Origin: Bacteroidota bacterium
GTDB lineage: Bacteria; Bacteroidota; Bacteroidia; AKYH767-A; OLB10
DNA length: 64,000 nt
Reading direction: 5' to 3'
Assembly: GCA_018268195.1 (NCBI GenBank)
Contig: JAFDWZ010000018.1
Span: 19,104 to 83,103, forward strand
The position numbers and the translations under genes are program-made. This document shows positions 26,280 through 35,765 of this stretch, piece by piece. Under the pieces are notes generated by a model, which saw nothing but the letters and a program-made list of their open reading frames with translations, ran no database searches and was not told where the DNA came from. Positions within the stretch are counted from its first letter, which is position 1. Every line of letters starts with the position of its first letter.

Positions 26280-27437
26280 GTTATTGAAGTTAATACACCT
26301 CAGCACAAAAAGGCTTTTCTTGAATTGCCTCTCACAATTTATGCTGATGATCCGAACTGGATACGACCACTTGATGCTGATATTGAGTCTGTATTTGAGC
26401 CATCAAAAAATAAGTTTTTCAGACATGGCGAGTGTGTCCGATGGATTGTAAAAGATGAAACAGGAAAGGTTGTTGGAAGAGTAGCTGCTTTTGTTGACAA
26501 GCGTACGGCAACTAAAAACAACGACCAGCCAACAGGTGGTATGGGTTTTTTCGAATGTATCAACAGTGAGTCAGTAGCATTTCTGTTGTTTGATACTGCC
26601 AAAGAGTGGTTGAAGCAGAAAGGTATGGAAGCAATGGATGGTCCGGTGAATTTTGGCGAGCGCGACAGTTGGTGGGGGCTTATGGTAGAAGGGTTTACTC
26701 CTCCGGTATATAAGATGAATTATAATCCGCGTTATTATCAGCAGTTTTTTGAAGATTATGGATTTAAAATTTATTTCCAACAATTCTGTTATGGATTGAA
26801 AGTGCATGCTAAACTTCAGGATAAATTTTATGAGCGACACGCCATTGTTGCAGCAGATAAGAACTACACTAGTTGTCATATTGAAAAAAGCCGTTTGGAA
26901 AAATATGCTGAAGATTTCAGAACCGTATATAATAAAGCCTGGGTAAAGCACGGAAGCGGAAAAGAACTGGAGCAAAAGCAGACTTTACAGTTTTTTAAAA
27001 AAATGAAAACGGTTATTGATGAAAAATTGATTTGGTATGTTTATTATAAAGGGGAACCAGTTGCCTGTTGGGTCAATTTGCCTGATATAAACCAGATTTT
27101 TAAACGATTTAACGGCAAATTCGGATGGATTCAAAAGTTAAGGTTTTTATTGCTGTTGCATACTTTAAAAGTCAATCGATTTATCGGACTCGTATTCGGT
27201 GTCATTCCTGAGCATCAAGGTAAAGGGATAGATAGCTATATGATTGTAGAGGGAGCCGATTTAATTAAGAAGAAAACTTCTTATAAAGATTTTGAAATGC
27301 AATGGATTGGCGATTTTAATCCTAAAATGATTAGCGTTGCCGAAGGGCTTGGCACCTGGAAAAGTAGGACACTGGTAACATACCGCAAACTATTTGATTC
27401 TGATAAGGAATTTAAGCGACATCCGGTGTTGGGTTGA
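26274..27437 (+). CDS. GNAT-like N-acetyltransferase, two-domain YghO-type
   Basis: 387 residues. The N-terminal half begins with NTPQHKKAFLELPLTIYADD and PNWIRPLDADIESVFEP, which is typical of the YghO-like acetyltransferase group, and has GKVVGRVAAFVDKRT. The C-terminal half carries the acetyl-CoA loop GVIPEHQGKGIDSYMIVEG (QGKG, the Q/RxxGxG/A motif), then WIGDFNPKMISVAEGLG. The two halves look like a duplicated GNAT fold. The substrate is unknown. It is divergent from the SDR operon; a tRNA-Lys gene follows 83 bases downstream. Confidence 0.75.
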   Translation: MQVIEVNTPQHKKAFLELPLTIYADDPNWIRPLDADIESVFEPSKNKFFRHGECVRWIVKDETGKVVGRVAAFVDKRTATKNNDQPTGGMGFFECINSESVAFLLFDTAKEWLKQKGMEAMDGPVNFGERDSWWGLMVEGFTPPVYKMNYNPRYYQQFFEDYGFKIYFQQFCYGLKVHAKLQDKFYERHAIVAADKNYTSCHIEKSRLEKYAEDFRTVYNKAWVKHGSGKELEQKQTLQFFKKMKTVIDEKLIWYVYYKGEPVACWVNLPDINQIFKRFNGKFGWIQKLRFLLLLHTLKVNRFIGLVFGVIPEHQGKGIDSYMIVEGADLIKKKTSYKDFEMQWIGDFNPKMISVAEGLGTWKSRTLVTYRKLFDSDKEFKRHPVLG

Positions 27438-27464
27438 TTTTGTTAATAAAAAAGCAAAATAGTT

Positions 27465-27494
27465 TTGTTAATTAAAATCAGAAGTATAATTTTG
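27465..27494 (+). promoter_or_regulatory. Promoter of tRNA-Lys
   Basis: TTTG (27465-27468), 18 bases, TAATTTTG (27487-27494), both exact matches to the Bacteroidota promoter. The tRNA starts 26 bases later. Spacing and both boxes agree with the rpsL promoter at 61163. Confidence 0.7.
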
Positions 27495-27520
27495 CGCCCT
27501 CGTTTTAAGAAAAGTATTTC

Positions 27521-27593
27521 GATTCCGTAGCTCAGTTGGTAGAGCATTACACTTTTAATGTAGGGGTCCTGGGTTCGAGCCCCAGCGGGATCA
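27521..27593 (+). tRNA. tRNA-Lys (anticodon TTT)
   Basis: 73 bases with a full cloverleaf. The acceptor stem is GATTCCG (27521-27527) paired with CGGGATC (27586-27592) including one G-T pair, and discriminator A at 27593. The D arm contains GCTCAGTTGGTAGAGC. The anticodon stem TTACA/TGTAG encloses the loop CTTTTAA with anticodon TTT. The T arm is CTGGG TTCGAGC CCCAG. CCA is not encoded. Its promoter is at 27465 and a terminator at 27608. Confidence 0.95.
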
Positions 27594-27607
27594 CAAAACG
27601 AAAACAG

Positions 27608-27641
27608 AGACCACAAGTTTTAAATCCTTGTGGTCTTTTAT
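27608..27641 (+). terminator. Rho-independent terminator after tRNA-Lys
   Basis: Stem AGACCACAAG (27608-27617) with CTTGTGGTCT (27627-27636), 9-base loop, followed by a T-rich run. It is 15 bases after the tRNA. The rest of the gap to the UspA gene contains one more short hairpin (GCTAC/GTAGC, 27688-27702) that could be a weak terminator for the converging UspA gene. Confidence 0.75.
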
Positions 27642-27721
27642 TTTCAGTTAATTTTTTTTTGTGGTGATTGGCTTCGTACCAATGAAAGCTACGCTGTGTA
27701 GCCAGGCAATACTAATAAATT

Positions 27722-28522
27722 TTACATGGGATATGCCAATAACGGCAGCGACAAATTTCCTACCCGCGCTAGGGTGAGGCTTTTATTGTAAAACGATTCA
27801 AAAAATTTTCTTCTCTTAGTAAACATAATCAGCATATCGGCCTGATGTTTCTGCAGAAAATGATCTAATCCCTGATTAAAGTCTTTAAAACTGCTTACGA
27901 ACATTTTTACATCAGGGTAGCTGAATCTTTTCTTTACATTACCTGGCAAATCACTCAACTGAAACTCAGTCTGAGTGGATATATCACTTTCTTTATTCAA
28001 ATGCAGGATATACACTTCTGGATGTAAACCGGTGAAAAAACGCATAGACTCATCCAATAATTTTAACGAATTCGAATGCATATCGGTGCTGATTACTATT
28101 TTATTAATCGGCTTGTATGGATGACCGCAGGGAATTGCCAGCACAGGACATTCAGCCTGCTGAATGATATTAAGCGTATTTGTGCCAAAGAATTTACGAC
28201 TCAGATTATTTACTCCTTGAGTACCCATGATAATTAAGTTACTCTTATGGCGCTTATGGAACTTGTAAATTTCTTTTACACGATCTCCTTTACATACATT
28301 TAATGTGAATGGGAAGTTGTTGATATTTGCGTCTTTGTCAATTATATCGGCCAACCGTTCTTTGTAGTCTTTTTGTATTTTAGCTTCACTATCCTTTTCT
28401 TTAACATGCAACAATTCCAATTGCGCCCCGTTGGTTTCCGTAATCGCTTTAGCGTATAAAAGCGTATTTAAGGTGCAATCCGAAAAGTCAAGAGGCATCA
28501 GGATTTTATCCTGTTTTATCAT
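27722..28522 (-). CDS. Universal stress protein, tandem UspA domains
   Basis: 266 residues with two UspA units: 1-140 and 145-266. The first starts KILMPLDFSDCTLNTLLYAK and has GTQGVNNLSRKFFGTNTLNI, which exactly fits the ATP-binding pattern G-2x-G-9x-G-T. The second unit (KIVISTDMHSNSLKLLDESM; LIMFTKRRKFFESFYNKSL) lacks this pattern, so probably only the first half binds ATP. UspA proteins respond to stress or metabolic state; the specific role is unknown. The gene converges on tRNA-Lys. Confidence 0.9.
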   Translation of the reverse strand: MIKQDKILMPLDFSDCTLNTLLYAKAITETNGAQLELLHVKEKDSEAKIQKDYKERLADIIDKDANINNFPFTLNVCKGDRVKEIYKFHKRHKSNLIIMGTQGVNNLSRKFFGTNTLNIIQQAECPVLAIPCGHPYKPINKIVISTDMHSNSLKLLDESMRFFTGLHPEVYILHLNKESDISTQTEFQLSDLPGNVKKRFSYPDVKMFVSSFKDFNQGLDHFLQKHQADMLIMFTKRRKFFESFYNKSLTLARVGNLSLPLLAYPM

Positions 28523-28677
28523 GGAATAATATTTAAGGTTAATAAATTTAATTTGTTTTCACTGCTAAAATCGAAACACATAAAGAACTATTGTTTGCTA
28601 TTTTTCTACGGAAAAATTGTCGTATAGTTTTAAACTTTACTGATAATATGTCTGTTTAAATTTAGTTGTTATGACTA

Positions 28678-28704
28678 TTTGACGCTAAAATACATATATT
28701 TTTG
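28678..28704 (+). promoter_or_regulatory. clpB: Candidate promoter of clpB
   Basis: TTTG (28678-28681), 15 bases, TATTTTTG (28697-28704), 42 bases before the ATG. The -7 box is exact; the spacing is a little short. No CIRCE inverted repeat was seen in 28523-28746. Confidence 0.45.
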
Positions 28705-28746
28705 AATGGTAAAATTTATGATAGATAAAGTTCTAAAAGAAAAACG

Positions 28747-31362
28747 ATGGACTTAAATAAATTAACAATTAAATCGCAGGAAACACTCCAGCAAGCACAG
28801 TTTCTGGCTACCTCTGCAGGTCAACAATCAGTTGAAACAGGACATATCCTTAGTGCACTTTTGGAAGTGGACGAGAATGTGGTTCCCTTTTTATTGAAAA
28901 AGTTAAATGTCAACATAAATACCTTGACTACAAAACTCAAGGATTTGACAAGCCGATATCCTAAAGTATCAGGAGGGCAGGTGTATTTCTCTAACGATGC
29001 CAATGCAGCATTACAAAAGGCATTCAGCTATCTGAAATTATACAAGGATGATTTTGTTTCTATCGAACATATTTTGCTTGGTTTGCTTGCCGGCAAGGAT
29101 GCAACAGCACAACTTCTCAAAGAGCAAGGTTGCAATGAGAAAGACTTGAAAGAGGCTATTGCCGAATTACGTAAAGGTGAAAAGGTAACATCAGCAAGTG
29201 CTGAAGAAACGTACAACTCACTAAATAAGTATGCACGCAACTTAAACGAGCTTGCACGCAACGGAAAGTTGGACCCCGTTATTGGTCGCGATGAGGAAAT
29301 ACGAAGGGTGTTACAGATTTTATCAAGAAGAACGAAAAATAATCCTATACTGATAGGTGAACCCGGTGTGGGAAAAACAGCCATTGCGGAAGGACTTGCA
29401 CACAGGATTGTCAATGGTGACGTTCCTGAAAATCTCAAGTCGAAAATAATTTATTCGCTTGATATGGGAGCTTTGATTGCAGGAGCAAAGTACAAAGGTG
29501 AATTTGAAGAGCGACTGAAAAGCGTAGTGAAAGAGGTGATAGCAGGCGAAGGAGAAATAGTGTTGTTTATTGACGAGATACATACCCTTGTAGGTGCAGG
29601 TGCCGGTGAAGGTGCCATGGATGCTGCCAATATTTTAAAACCCGCTCTTGCACGTGGTGAACTGAGAGCTATTGGAGCAACCACATTGAATGAATATCAG
29701 AAATATATAGAGAAAGACAAAGCTCTTGAAAGACGTTTTCAGAAGGTAATGGTTGAAGAGCCGGATGCTGAATCTGCAATTTCAATTCTTCGCGGATTGA
29801 AAGAACGATATGAAACACACCACAAAGTGCGTATTAAGGATGATGCCATCATTGCAGCTGTTGAATTATCGCAGCGTTATATCAATGACCGCTATCTTCC
29901 TGACAAAGCTATTGACCTGATTGATGAGGCTTCTTCTAAACTCAGACTTGAAATGGATTCTGTGCCCGAAGAGTTAGACGAACTGAATCGTAAAATCATG
30001 CAGCTCGAAATTGAGCGTGAAGCTATCAAACGTGAAAATGACGAAAAGAAAGTGAATGAACTTTCAGAAGAACTGGCTCAGCTTAACGAACAAAGAAATC
30101 AGGTGAAGGCAAAATGGCAGAGTGAAAAGGAAGTAGTTGAAAAAATTCAGTCAACCAAAGAGCAGATTGAAAATCTTAAACTGGAAGCTGAGCAGGCTGA
30201 ACGTTCCGGTGACTATGGCAAGGTAGCAGAAATAAGATATGGCAGAATAAAAGATACGGAGCAAAAACTTGAGACTTTGATGTCAACACTAAACGAGATG
30301 CACGATAAAGGTGCTATGATGAAAGAGGAAGTGGACAGTGAAGATATTGCAGAAGTTGTTTCGCGATGGACAGGAATTCCCGTGACGCGAATGTTGCAGA
30401 GCGAACGTGAAAAATTGCTCCACCTTGAAGATGAATTGCACAAACGTGTAGTAGGGCAGGAGGATGCCATTGAAGCAGTGGCAGATGCCGTAAGACGAAG
30501 CAGGGCCGGCTTGCAGGATATGCGAAAACCAATTGGCTCCTTTATATTTCTTGGCTCAACAGGAGTAGGTAAAACCGAACTTGCCAAAGCACTGGCTGCA
30601 TATTTATTCAATGACGAGAACAATATGACTCGTATTGACATGAGTGAGTATCAGGAAAAACATACCGTATCGAGGCTGATAGGTGCGCCTCCGGGATATG
30701 TGGGTTATGACGAAGGTGGTCAACTTACCGAAGCAGTGAGAAGAAGACCTTATTCTGTAGTGTTGCTGGATGAAATTGAAAAAGCACATCCTGATGTGTT
30801 TAATATTTTACTTCAGGTACTTGATGACGGACGTTTGACAGATAATAAAGGTAGAACAGCAAATTTCAAAAACACCATTATCATTATGACTTCCAATATC
30901 GGAGCACATCTGATTCAGGAGAATTTTGAAAATATAAATGAAGGAAACCGCGAAGACGTTATTGCAAAAACAAAAACTGAAGTGTATGACCTGCTGAAAA
31001 AATCCATTCGTCCGGAGTTTCTCAACCGTATTGACGAAGTGATTATGTTCAACCCGCTTACACGCGAACAGATTGAAGATATTGTTCGCATACAGTTTAA
31101 TCAGGCCAAAGAAATGCTTGCTAAAAATGACATACACCTTAGCATAACCGAAAAGGCTATTGCATGGCTGTCGGAATTAGGCTACGATCCGCAATTTGGT
31201 GCACGACCATTGAAGAGAGTACTGCAGAAGAAAATTTTCAATGAGCTTTCAAAGCAAATTCTTGCAGGAACTGTTAATAAGGAAGATGCAATATGCATTG
31301 ATATAGACAAGAAAAAGAACTTTGTTTTTATCAATGAGAAAATTGCTGAAGAAGTGAAATAA
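28747..31362 (+). CDS. clpB: ATP-dependent disaggregase chaperone ClpB
   Basis: 871 residues. A hexameric AAA+ unfoldase that rescues aggregated proteins with DnaK. The Clp_N repeat domain is at 1-145. AAA-1 has Walker [15 protein letters not shown] near residue 204 and Walker B at [14 protein letters not shown]. The M-domain coiled coil is at about 405-525 ([40 protein letters not shown]). AAA-2 has Walker [15 protein letters not shown] near residue 603 and the substrate loop [13 protein letters not shown]. The end [19 protein letters not shown] matches the ClpB C-terminus. The full length matches the family. It is monocistronic, with terminator 15 bases after the stop. Confidence 0.97.
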   Translation: MDLNKLTIKSQETLQQAQFLATSAGQQSVETGHILSALLEVDENVVPFLLKKLNVNINTLTTKLKDLTSRYPKVSGGQVYFSNDANAALQKAFSYLKLYKDDFVSIEHILLGLLAGKDATAQLLKEQGCNEKDLKEAIAELRKGEKVTSASAEETYNSLNKYARNLNELARNGKLDPVIGRDEEIRRVLQILSRRTKNNPILIGEPGVGKTAIAEGLAHRIVNGDVPENLKSKIIYSLDMGALIAGAKYKGEFEERLKSVVKEVIAGEGEIVLFIDEIHTLVGAGAGEGAMDAANILKPALARGELRAIGATTLNEYQKYIEKDKALERRFQKVMVEEPDAESAISILRGLKERYETHHKVRIKDDAIIAAVELSQRYINDRYLPDKAIDLIDEASSKLRLEMDSVPEELDELNRKIMQLEIEREAIKRENDEKKVNELSEELAQLNEQRNQVKAKWQSEKEVVEKIQSTKEQIENLKLEAEQAERSGDYGKVAEIRYGRIKDTEQKLETLMSTLNEMHDKGAMMKEEVDSEDIAEVVSRWTGIPVTRMLQSEREKLLHLEDELHKRVVGQEDAIEAVADAVRRSRAGLQDMRKPIGSFIFLGSTGVGKTELAKALAAYLFNDENNMTRIDMSEYQEKHTVSRLIGAPPGYVGYDEGGQLTEAVRRRPYSVVLLDEIEKAHPDVFNILLQVLDDGRLTDNKGRTANFKNTIIIMTSNIGAHLIQENFENINEGNREDVIAKTKTEVYDLLKKSIRPEFLNRIDEVIMFNPLTREQIEDIVRIQFNQAKEMLAKNDIHLSITEKAIAWLSELGYDPQFGARPLKRVLQKKIFNELSKQILAGTVNKEDAICIDIDKKKNFVFINEKIAEEVK

Positions 31363-31377
31363 TAATGTTTAATGACT

Positions 31378-31408
31378 AAAAAAGGGCTGCTAAGCAGCCC
31401 TTTTTTTT
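31378..31408. terminator. Bidirectional terminator between clpB and the DivIC-like gene
   Basis: A tract, stem GGGCTGC (31384-31390) with GCAGCCC (31394-31400), 3-base loop, then 8 T. The DivIC-like gene on the minus strand ends within its T tract. Confidence 0.85.
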
Positions 31409-31706
31409 ATTCGTTTATGAAAACAAAAATGTCTTCATCATCTTTTTTCATCATATATTTTTCTCTGGCAAATTTTTCGAGATTAGCAGGTGACGAAATC
31501 AGTTCGTTCAGGTCGTTTTCTGTTTTTGCCAACTCCTGAGTATAAAAGGCTTTATCCTTCTGCAATGTTTTAAGTTGCTGCCTGAAGCGGTATTGAGCAT
31601 AAAAATCATTTCTGTCAAAAAATGCTACCCATACCACAAAAGCAATAATGCATACAGCATATTTGTTTTTGAGCCAATGAGGTACTTTGTCCCAGAATTT
31701 TTTCAT
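31407..31706 (-). CDS. DivIC/FtsB-family septum formation protein
   Basis: 99 residues. One membrane helix at about 17-30 (YAVCIIAFVVWVAFF), then a coiled coil (QLKTLQKDKAFYTQELAKTENDLNEL, trimmed here in the middle) and SSPANLEKFAREKYMMKKD, which is the DivIC/FtsB C-terminal signature. Such proteins form the FtsQLB complex at the divisome. The N-terminus is cytoplasmic. The gene ends inside the clpB terminator and is separate from tgt, 89 bases upstream. Confidence 0.85.
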   Translation of the reverse strand: MKKFWDKVPHWLKNKYAVCIIAFVVWVAFFDRNDFYAQYRFRQQLKTLQKDKAFYTQELAKTENDLNELISSPANLEKFAREKYMMKKDDEDIFVFINE

Positions 31707-31795
31707 GATATAAAAATATAAAGTTACTTTATGGGAATTTATTGTGTTGTTTCGGTTTTATGAATAGTAGTTTGTGAATAACCTCCAAACATCGG

Positions 31796-32926
31796 TTATA
31801 GACGTACCATTAGTTTCTTCACCATCCTATTTTTCCATTCACTGAAAGTGCCATCTATGATTTTTTCGCGTGCTTCGCCCACAAGCCATAGATAGAATGA
31901 CAGATTATGAAGCGTAGCAATTTGTGCCGCAAGCATTTCTTTGCTTATAAAAAGGTGCCTTAGATAGGCTTTTGAATAATTGCTGTCAACAAAACATTTT
32001 CCATTAGGGTCAACAGGAGAGAAGTCAGCTTTCCATTTTTCATTGCGCATATTTATAATTCCTTCGGAAGTAAACAACATGCCATTGCGAGCATTACGTG
32101 TAGGCATTACGCAGTCAAACATGTCAATTCCCAAAGCAATACATTCAAGTATATTGGCCGGTGTGCCTACACCCATCAGATAACGAGGTTTGTCAAGCGG
32201 CAATACTGCAGTCACTGCATCCGTAATTTCATACATTACATCAGCCGGCTCGCCAACAGATAGTCCGCCAATGGCATTTCCTTCGGCTCCGGCAGCAGCA
32301 ATTACTTCAGCACTTAGTATTCGGAGGTCTTTATATACCGAACCCTGCACAATTGGAAACAACGTTTGTTCATAACCATATTTTGCAGGTGATTTTTTCA
32401 GATGATCAACACAGCGTTTTAGCCAGCGATGTGTCATCTCCATGGATTTTTTAGCAGTTTTATATTCACATGGGTAGGGCGTACATTCGTCAAAAGCCAT
32501 AATGATATCGGCTCCAATGCTGCGTTGAATGTCCATACTTATTTCAGGCGAAATAAAATGTCTGCTTCCATCAATGTGTGATTGAAATTTAACACCTTCT
32601 TCGGTAAGTTTTCTTACATCGGTCAGTGAATAAACCTGATAACCACCACTATCAGTAAGAATTGGACCATCCCAGTTCATAAACTTATGAAGGCCTCCAG
32701 CCTGTTCAAGTATGGAAGTTCCGGGTCGCAGATTCAAATGATAAGTGTTACCAAGAATAATTTGAGCTTTTACATCGTTTTTTAAATCACGCTGATTGAC
32801 ACTTTTTACCGTTCCGGCAGTGCCTACAGGCATAAATATGGGGGTTTTTATAGTGCCGTGAGCAGTAGAAACTTCTCCTGCTCTGGCTTTTGACTGTTTA
32901 TCAATAGCGTGTACTGCAAATTGCAT
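31796..32926 (-). CDS. tgt: tRNA-guanine transglycosylase (queuine/preQ1)
   Basis: 376 residues from the ATG at 32926 (MQFAVHAIDKQSKARAGE), the family N-terminus; an upstream in-frame start would add 28 residues with no family match. It swaps guanine 34 of certain tRNAs for preQ1 in the queuosine pathway. The first active-site Asp is in TDSGGYQVYSL. The second is in GIDMFDCVMPTRNARNG. The usual zinc motif C-x-C-x2-C (DPxCxCxxC) is altered: VDPNGKCFVDSNYSKAYLRH keeps one cysteine only. The rest, including GGLSVGEPADVMYE and LRHLFISKEMLA, is normal. It probably works without that zinc site, but this was not tested. Confidence 0.9.
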   Translation of the reverse strand: MQFAVHAIDKQSKARAGEVSTAHGTIKTPIFMPVGTAGTVKSVNQRDLKNDVKAQIILGNTYHLNLRPGTSILEQAGGLHKFMNWDGPILTDSGGYQVYSLTDVRKLTEEGVKFQSHIDGSRHFISPEISMDIQRSIGADIIMAFDECTPYPCEYKTAKKSMEMTHRWLKRCVDHLKKSPAKYGYEQTLFPIVQGSVYKDLRILSAEVIAAAGAEGNAIGGLSVGEPADVMYEITDAVTAVLPLDKPRYLMGVGTPANILECIALGIDMFDCVMPTRNARNGMLFTSEGIINMRNEKWKADFSPVDPNGKCFVDSNYSKAYLRHLFISKEMLAAQIATLHNLSFYLWLVGEAREKIIDGTFSEWKNRMVKKLMVRL

Positions 32927-32971
32927 GTGCTGAAAAATATATTTGTGAAAAAAGAATGTTAATATTTTGTG

Positions 32972-32979
32972 CAAAGATA
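32972..32979 (-). promoter_or_regulatory. tgt: -7 box of tgt
   Basis: Minus strand TATCTTTG, an exact TAnnTTTG, 45 bases before the chosen ATG at 32926. It supports that ATG rather than the longer reading starting at 33010, which would lie upstream of the promoter. Confidence 0.45.
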
Positions 32980-33037
32980 GAAATAGAGGTAGCATAACTA
33001 CTTCATACATTTGCCGACTGATGACAGAAATTTTTTT

Positions 33038-34177
33038 GTGGACCGGATACTGAGTTACCTTACAGCTGAAAATGTTTGCTGGACCCTACTAGGATTATTC
33101 GCACTTATAGTAGTGATTCAGATAATCTATTACCTATTTGTTTTTTCAAGGTTATCATTCCATAAACCTTCAGATACAGATTCTGCAGAACCTTCGGTTT
33201 CAGTAATCATTTGTGCACGCAACGAACTGAAAAATCTTAAAGCAAACCTTGTTTCCATTCTCGAGCAGGATTATCGCACGTTTCAGGTTATTGTGGTAAA
33301 CGACTGTTCATGGGACGAATCCGAAAAGTACCTCGAAGAATTAGCTGAAAAATACAGCCATCTGAAGATTGTTTCTATTAAGGAACAGGAACGCTATGAG
33401 CATGGCAAAAAGTTCGCACTTACCATAGGAATTAAGTCAGCCCAATATGAACATCTCCTTCTTACAGATGCCGACTGTTACCCTGCGACCAACCAATGGA
33501 TTAGAAAAATGATGAATAAGTACGACCGCGACATAAAAATTGTAGTTGGTTACGGGGCTTATATCAGAGAAAAATCTTTTATCAACAGTTGGATTCGTTT
33601 TGATACCGCTTTCAATGCCATGCAATATTTATCGTATGCATTAGGCCGAAATACATACATGGGTGTTGGCCGCAATTTATCTTATCTGCGTTCGTTATTT
33701 TTTGCCAATAAAGGATTTGCAAGCCATCAGCATATTATGTCGGGCGATGATGATTTATTTGTTAATGAAACTGCAAGAGCCTCCAATACGGCAGTGCAAC
33801 TTCATCCGGATGCTTTTACTTACTCAAAGCCTAAGACTAATTTTACAGATTGGTTCAGGCAGAAAAAACGACATGTAAGTGCATCAGGTTTATATCGTTT
33901 CAAACATAAAATGAGTCTTGGTTTATTTATACTTTCAACTATTCTTTTTTATGCTTTGCTCATCGCATTGTTAATAAGTAAGTTTAAAATTGTGTGGGTA
34001 GCTTCAGCCTTTGGACTACGTTTGGTTATACAAATGGCTATATTTGGCTCATGCTTAAAAAAACTGAAGGAAACCGATCTGATACCGTTAATACCCGTTT
34101 ACGATGTTTTTGTAGCTTTTATATATCCGTTAGTAGCATTATCAAACCTTTTCGTTAAAAACAAAACATGGAAGTAA
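33038..34177 (+). CDS. GT2-family membrane glycosyltransferase
   Basis: 379 residues from GTG at 33038. A TTG at 33011 adds nine residues but overlaps a TACATTTG box (33006-33013), so it is less likely if that box is used. One membrane helix lies near the N-terminus (LGLFALIVVIQIIYYLFVF). The GT-A domain has SVSVIICARNELKNLKANL-like start, the DADC nucleotide-binding motif, GDDDLFVN and a variant QKKRH of the QxxRW motif. About three membrane helices follow at the end. Such proteins transfer sugars to lipid or polysaccharide in the inner membrane; the donor is unknown. The ECF sigma gene overlaps its last 10 bases. Confidence 0.82.
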   Translation: MDRILSYLTAENVCWTLLGLFALIVVIQIIYYLFVFSRLSFHKPSDTDSAEPSVSVIICARNELKNLKANLVSILEQDYRTFQVIVVNDCSWDESEKYLEELAEKYSHLKIVSIKEQERYEHGKKFALTIGIKSAQYEHLLLTDADCYPATNQWIRKMMNKYDRDIKIVVGYGAYIREKSFINSWIRFDTAFNAMQYLSYALGRNTYMGVGRNLSYLRSLFFANKGFASHQHIMSGDDDLFVNETARASNTAVQLHPDAFTYSKPKTNFTDWFRQKKRHVSASGLYRFKHKMSLGLFILSTILFYALLIALLISKFKIVWVASAFGLRLVIQMAIFGSCLKKLKETDLIPLIPVYDVFVAFIYPLVALSNLFVKNKTWK

Positions 34178-34821
34178 AGAGTGCCCAAAAAAAACTGTCA
34201 AATTCTGAAGTTAGCGTAATGAATCCCAATCTGAGTGATAAAGCAGTTAAAGACTACTACCTGGTGAGAGAAGCCGTTGACAAAGGCAACCAGAAGGCTT
34301 ATGCTGAATTGATGGCTCGCTACAAGGATTCTATCTATTTTATGTTGCTGAAAATGGTTAATAATCGTGATGATGCTGATGATTTAACTATTGAAGCCTT
34401 CGGTAAAGCATTTAAAAATATTCATCAGTACACTCCCGATTACGCTTTCAGCACCTGGCTTTTCAAGATTGCTACCAACAACTGTATTGATTATATCCGC
34501 AAGAAGAGAAAAAACACCTTAAGTATAGATAAAGGTTTTGAAAACGATAATGGTGAAGACATTGCATTGGAAGTTAAATCTGATGGAATAGATCCGGAAG
34601 AACGCATGATGAAAAAGCAAAAAATGGAAACCATGCGTGAAGTTGTGGATAAACTGAAACCACGTTATAAAACTTTGGTGGAGTTGCGCTACTTCCGTGA
34701 GTTGAGTTATGAAGAAATATCTGAAGAAATGTCGCTCCCATTAGGAACTGTTAAGGCACAATTGTTTCGTGCCCGTGAGTTCTTATATCAGATAATGAAA
34801 AGTTCTGAACATCGTCCTTAA
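34168..34821 (+). CDS. ECF-subfamily RNA polymerase sigma factor
   Basis: 217 residues, overlapping the glycosyltransferase gene by 10 bases. A second ATG at 34219 (MNPNLSDKAVKDYY) is an alternative start. Region 2 contains DDADDLTIEAFGKAFKNI and FSTWLFKIATNNCIDYIRKK; region 4 has YRELSYEEISEEM-like helix (here YFRELSYEEISEEM) and LPLGTVKAQLFRARE. Region 3 is absent, as in ECF factors. No anti-sigma factor lies nearby, so its control is not evident. rsmG begins 7 bases after its stop, and the genes may be co-transcribed. Confidence 0.9.
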   Translation: MEVKSAQKKLSNSEVSVMNPNLSDKAVKDYYLVREAVDKGNQKAYAELMARYKDSIYFMLLKMVNNRDDADDLTIEAFGKAFKNIHQYTPDYAFSTWLFKIATNNCIDYIRKKRKNTLSIDKGFENDNGEDIALEVKSDGIDPEERMMKKQKMETMREVVDKLKPRYKTLVELRYFRELSYEEISEEMSLPLGTVKAQLFRAREFLYQIMKSSEHRP

Positions 34822-34828
34822 TAGCGAC

Positions 34829-35467
34829 ATGAAAGATTCAATTGCTGTTATTCAGCATTATTTTCCCGAAATTTCCGCTCAGCAGACTGAATTGTTTTCA
34901 AAGTTTGCCGAATTGTTTTGTCAATGGAATGAAAAAATAAACCTTGTTTCGCGTAAGGACATTGAAAATTTTTATGTCAACCATCTGCTGCATTCACTTT
35001 CAATAGCACGTTTTATTTCTTTTCCTACAGCTACCAAGGTTATGGATATAGGCACCGGTGGAGGTCTTCCGGGATTGCCACTGGCAATTTATTTTCCCGA
35101 AACCGATTTTTATCTGGTGGATTCTATCCGCAAAAAAACAGAAGCAGTGAAACAAATGGCTCTCGATCTGGGGCTTCAGAACGTGGCTGTATTGAATGAA
35201 CGAGCAGAGAAAACTTCCGTACAGGTAGATTTTGTAGTGTCAAGAGCCACAGCACCTCTTGCCGATTTGGTGAAATGGAGCCAAGCACATATTAACAAAA
35301 CCGGCAAGGCTACCATCCCTAACGGTATCATCTGCCTTAAAGGAGGTGATTTGGCAGAAGAGCTCAAACCCTTTGGAAATAAGGTGTTTACGGAACCTGT
35401 AAGAGCATTTATTGACCATGAAGCCTTTAATGAAAAAAAAATAGTTTACCTGCCTTTTGGTAAGTAA
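34829..35467 (+). CDS. rsmG: 16S rRNA (guanine-527-N7)-methyltransferase
   Basis: 212 residues. It methylates G527 of 16S rRNA with S-adenosylmethionine. The motif VMDIGTGGGLPGLPLAI is the cofactor-binding loop of RsmG, followed by LVDSIRKKTEAVKQMA and VVSRATAPLADLVKW, which are family signatures. It ends with KKIVYLPFGK. It is seven bases after the sigma factor gene. The rpmH promoter -33 box is in its last codons. Confidence 0.93.
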   Translation: MKDSIAVIQHYFPEISAQQTELFSKFAELFCQWNEKINLVSRKDIENFYVNHLLHSLSIARFISFPTATKVMDIGTGGGLPGLPLAIYFPETDFYLVDSIRKKTEAVKQMALDLGLQNVAVLNERAEKTSVQVDFVVSRATAPLADLVKWSQAHINKTGKATIPNGIICLKGGDLAEELKPFGNKVFTEPVRAFIDHEAFNEKKIVYLPFGK

Positions 35468-35483
35468 AAATATTCTATATTTG
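35456..35483 (+). promoter_or_regulatory. rpmH: Promoter of rpmH
   Basis: TTTG (35456-35459), 16 bases, TATATTTG (35476-35483), an exact TAnnTTTG, 43 bases before the rpmH ATG. Confidence 0.6.
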
Positions 35484-35526
35484 CCGCCTCTAAAAGTGAG
35501 AGCTATTTAATTAAAAACGCATTATT

Positions 35527-35688
35527 ATGGTAAGGACATATCAACCGTCAAAACGTAAAAGAAAAAATAAGCATGGATTTCGTGAGCGTATGGCTACTGC
35601 TAATGGACGCAGAGTATTAGCTGCTCGCAGACGCAAGGGTCGTAAAAAATTAACCGTTTCTGACGAAGGCAGAACCAGAGGGAAATAA
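35527..35688 (+). CDS. rpmH: 50S ribosomal protein L34
   Basis: 53 residues, highly basic, starting [20 protein letters not shown] and containing [20 protein letters not shown], which is the L34 signature (x-RTxQPSxxxRxxxHGFRxRM, NGRxVLxxRRxKGR). It ends [12 protein letters not shown]34 is a component of the large ribosomal subunit. It is a single gene with its own promoter and terminator; rnpA and dnaA are not next to it here. Confidence 0.95.
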   Translation: MVRTYQPSKRKRKNKHGFRERMATANGRRVLAARRRKGRKKLTVSDEGRTRGK

Positions 35689-35710
35689 TATCTAAGCATA
35701 TAAAAACGTT

Positions 35711-35740
35711 AAAAGCTGCTCTTAATCGGGCAGCTTTTTT
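35711..35740 (+). terminator. Rho-independent terminator after rpmH
   Basis: Stem GCTGCTC (35715-35721) with GGGCAGC (35728-35734) including a T-G pair, 6-base loop, A tract before and T tract after (35735-35740). Confidence 0.8.
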
Positions 35741-35765
35741 AATTTAGCACCCTTAATACTTGCAC

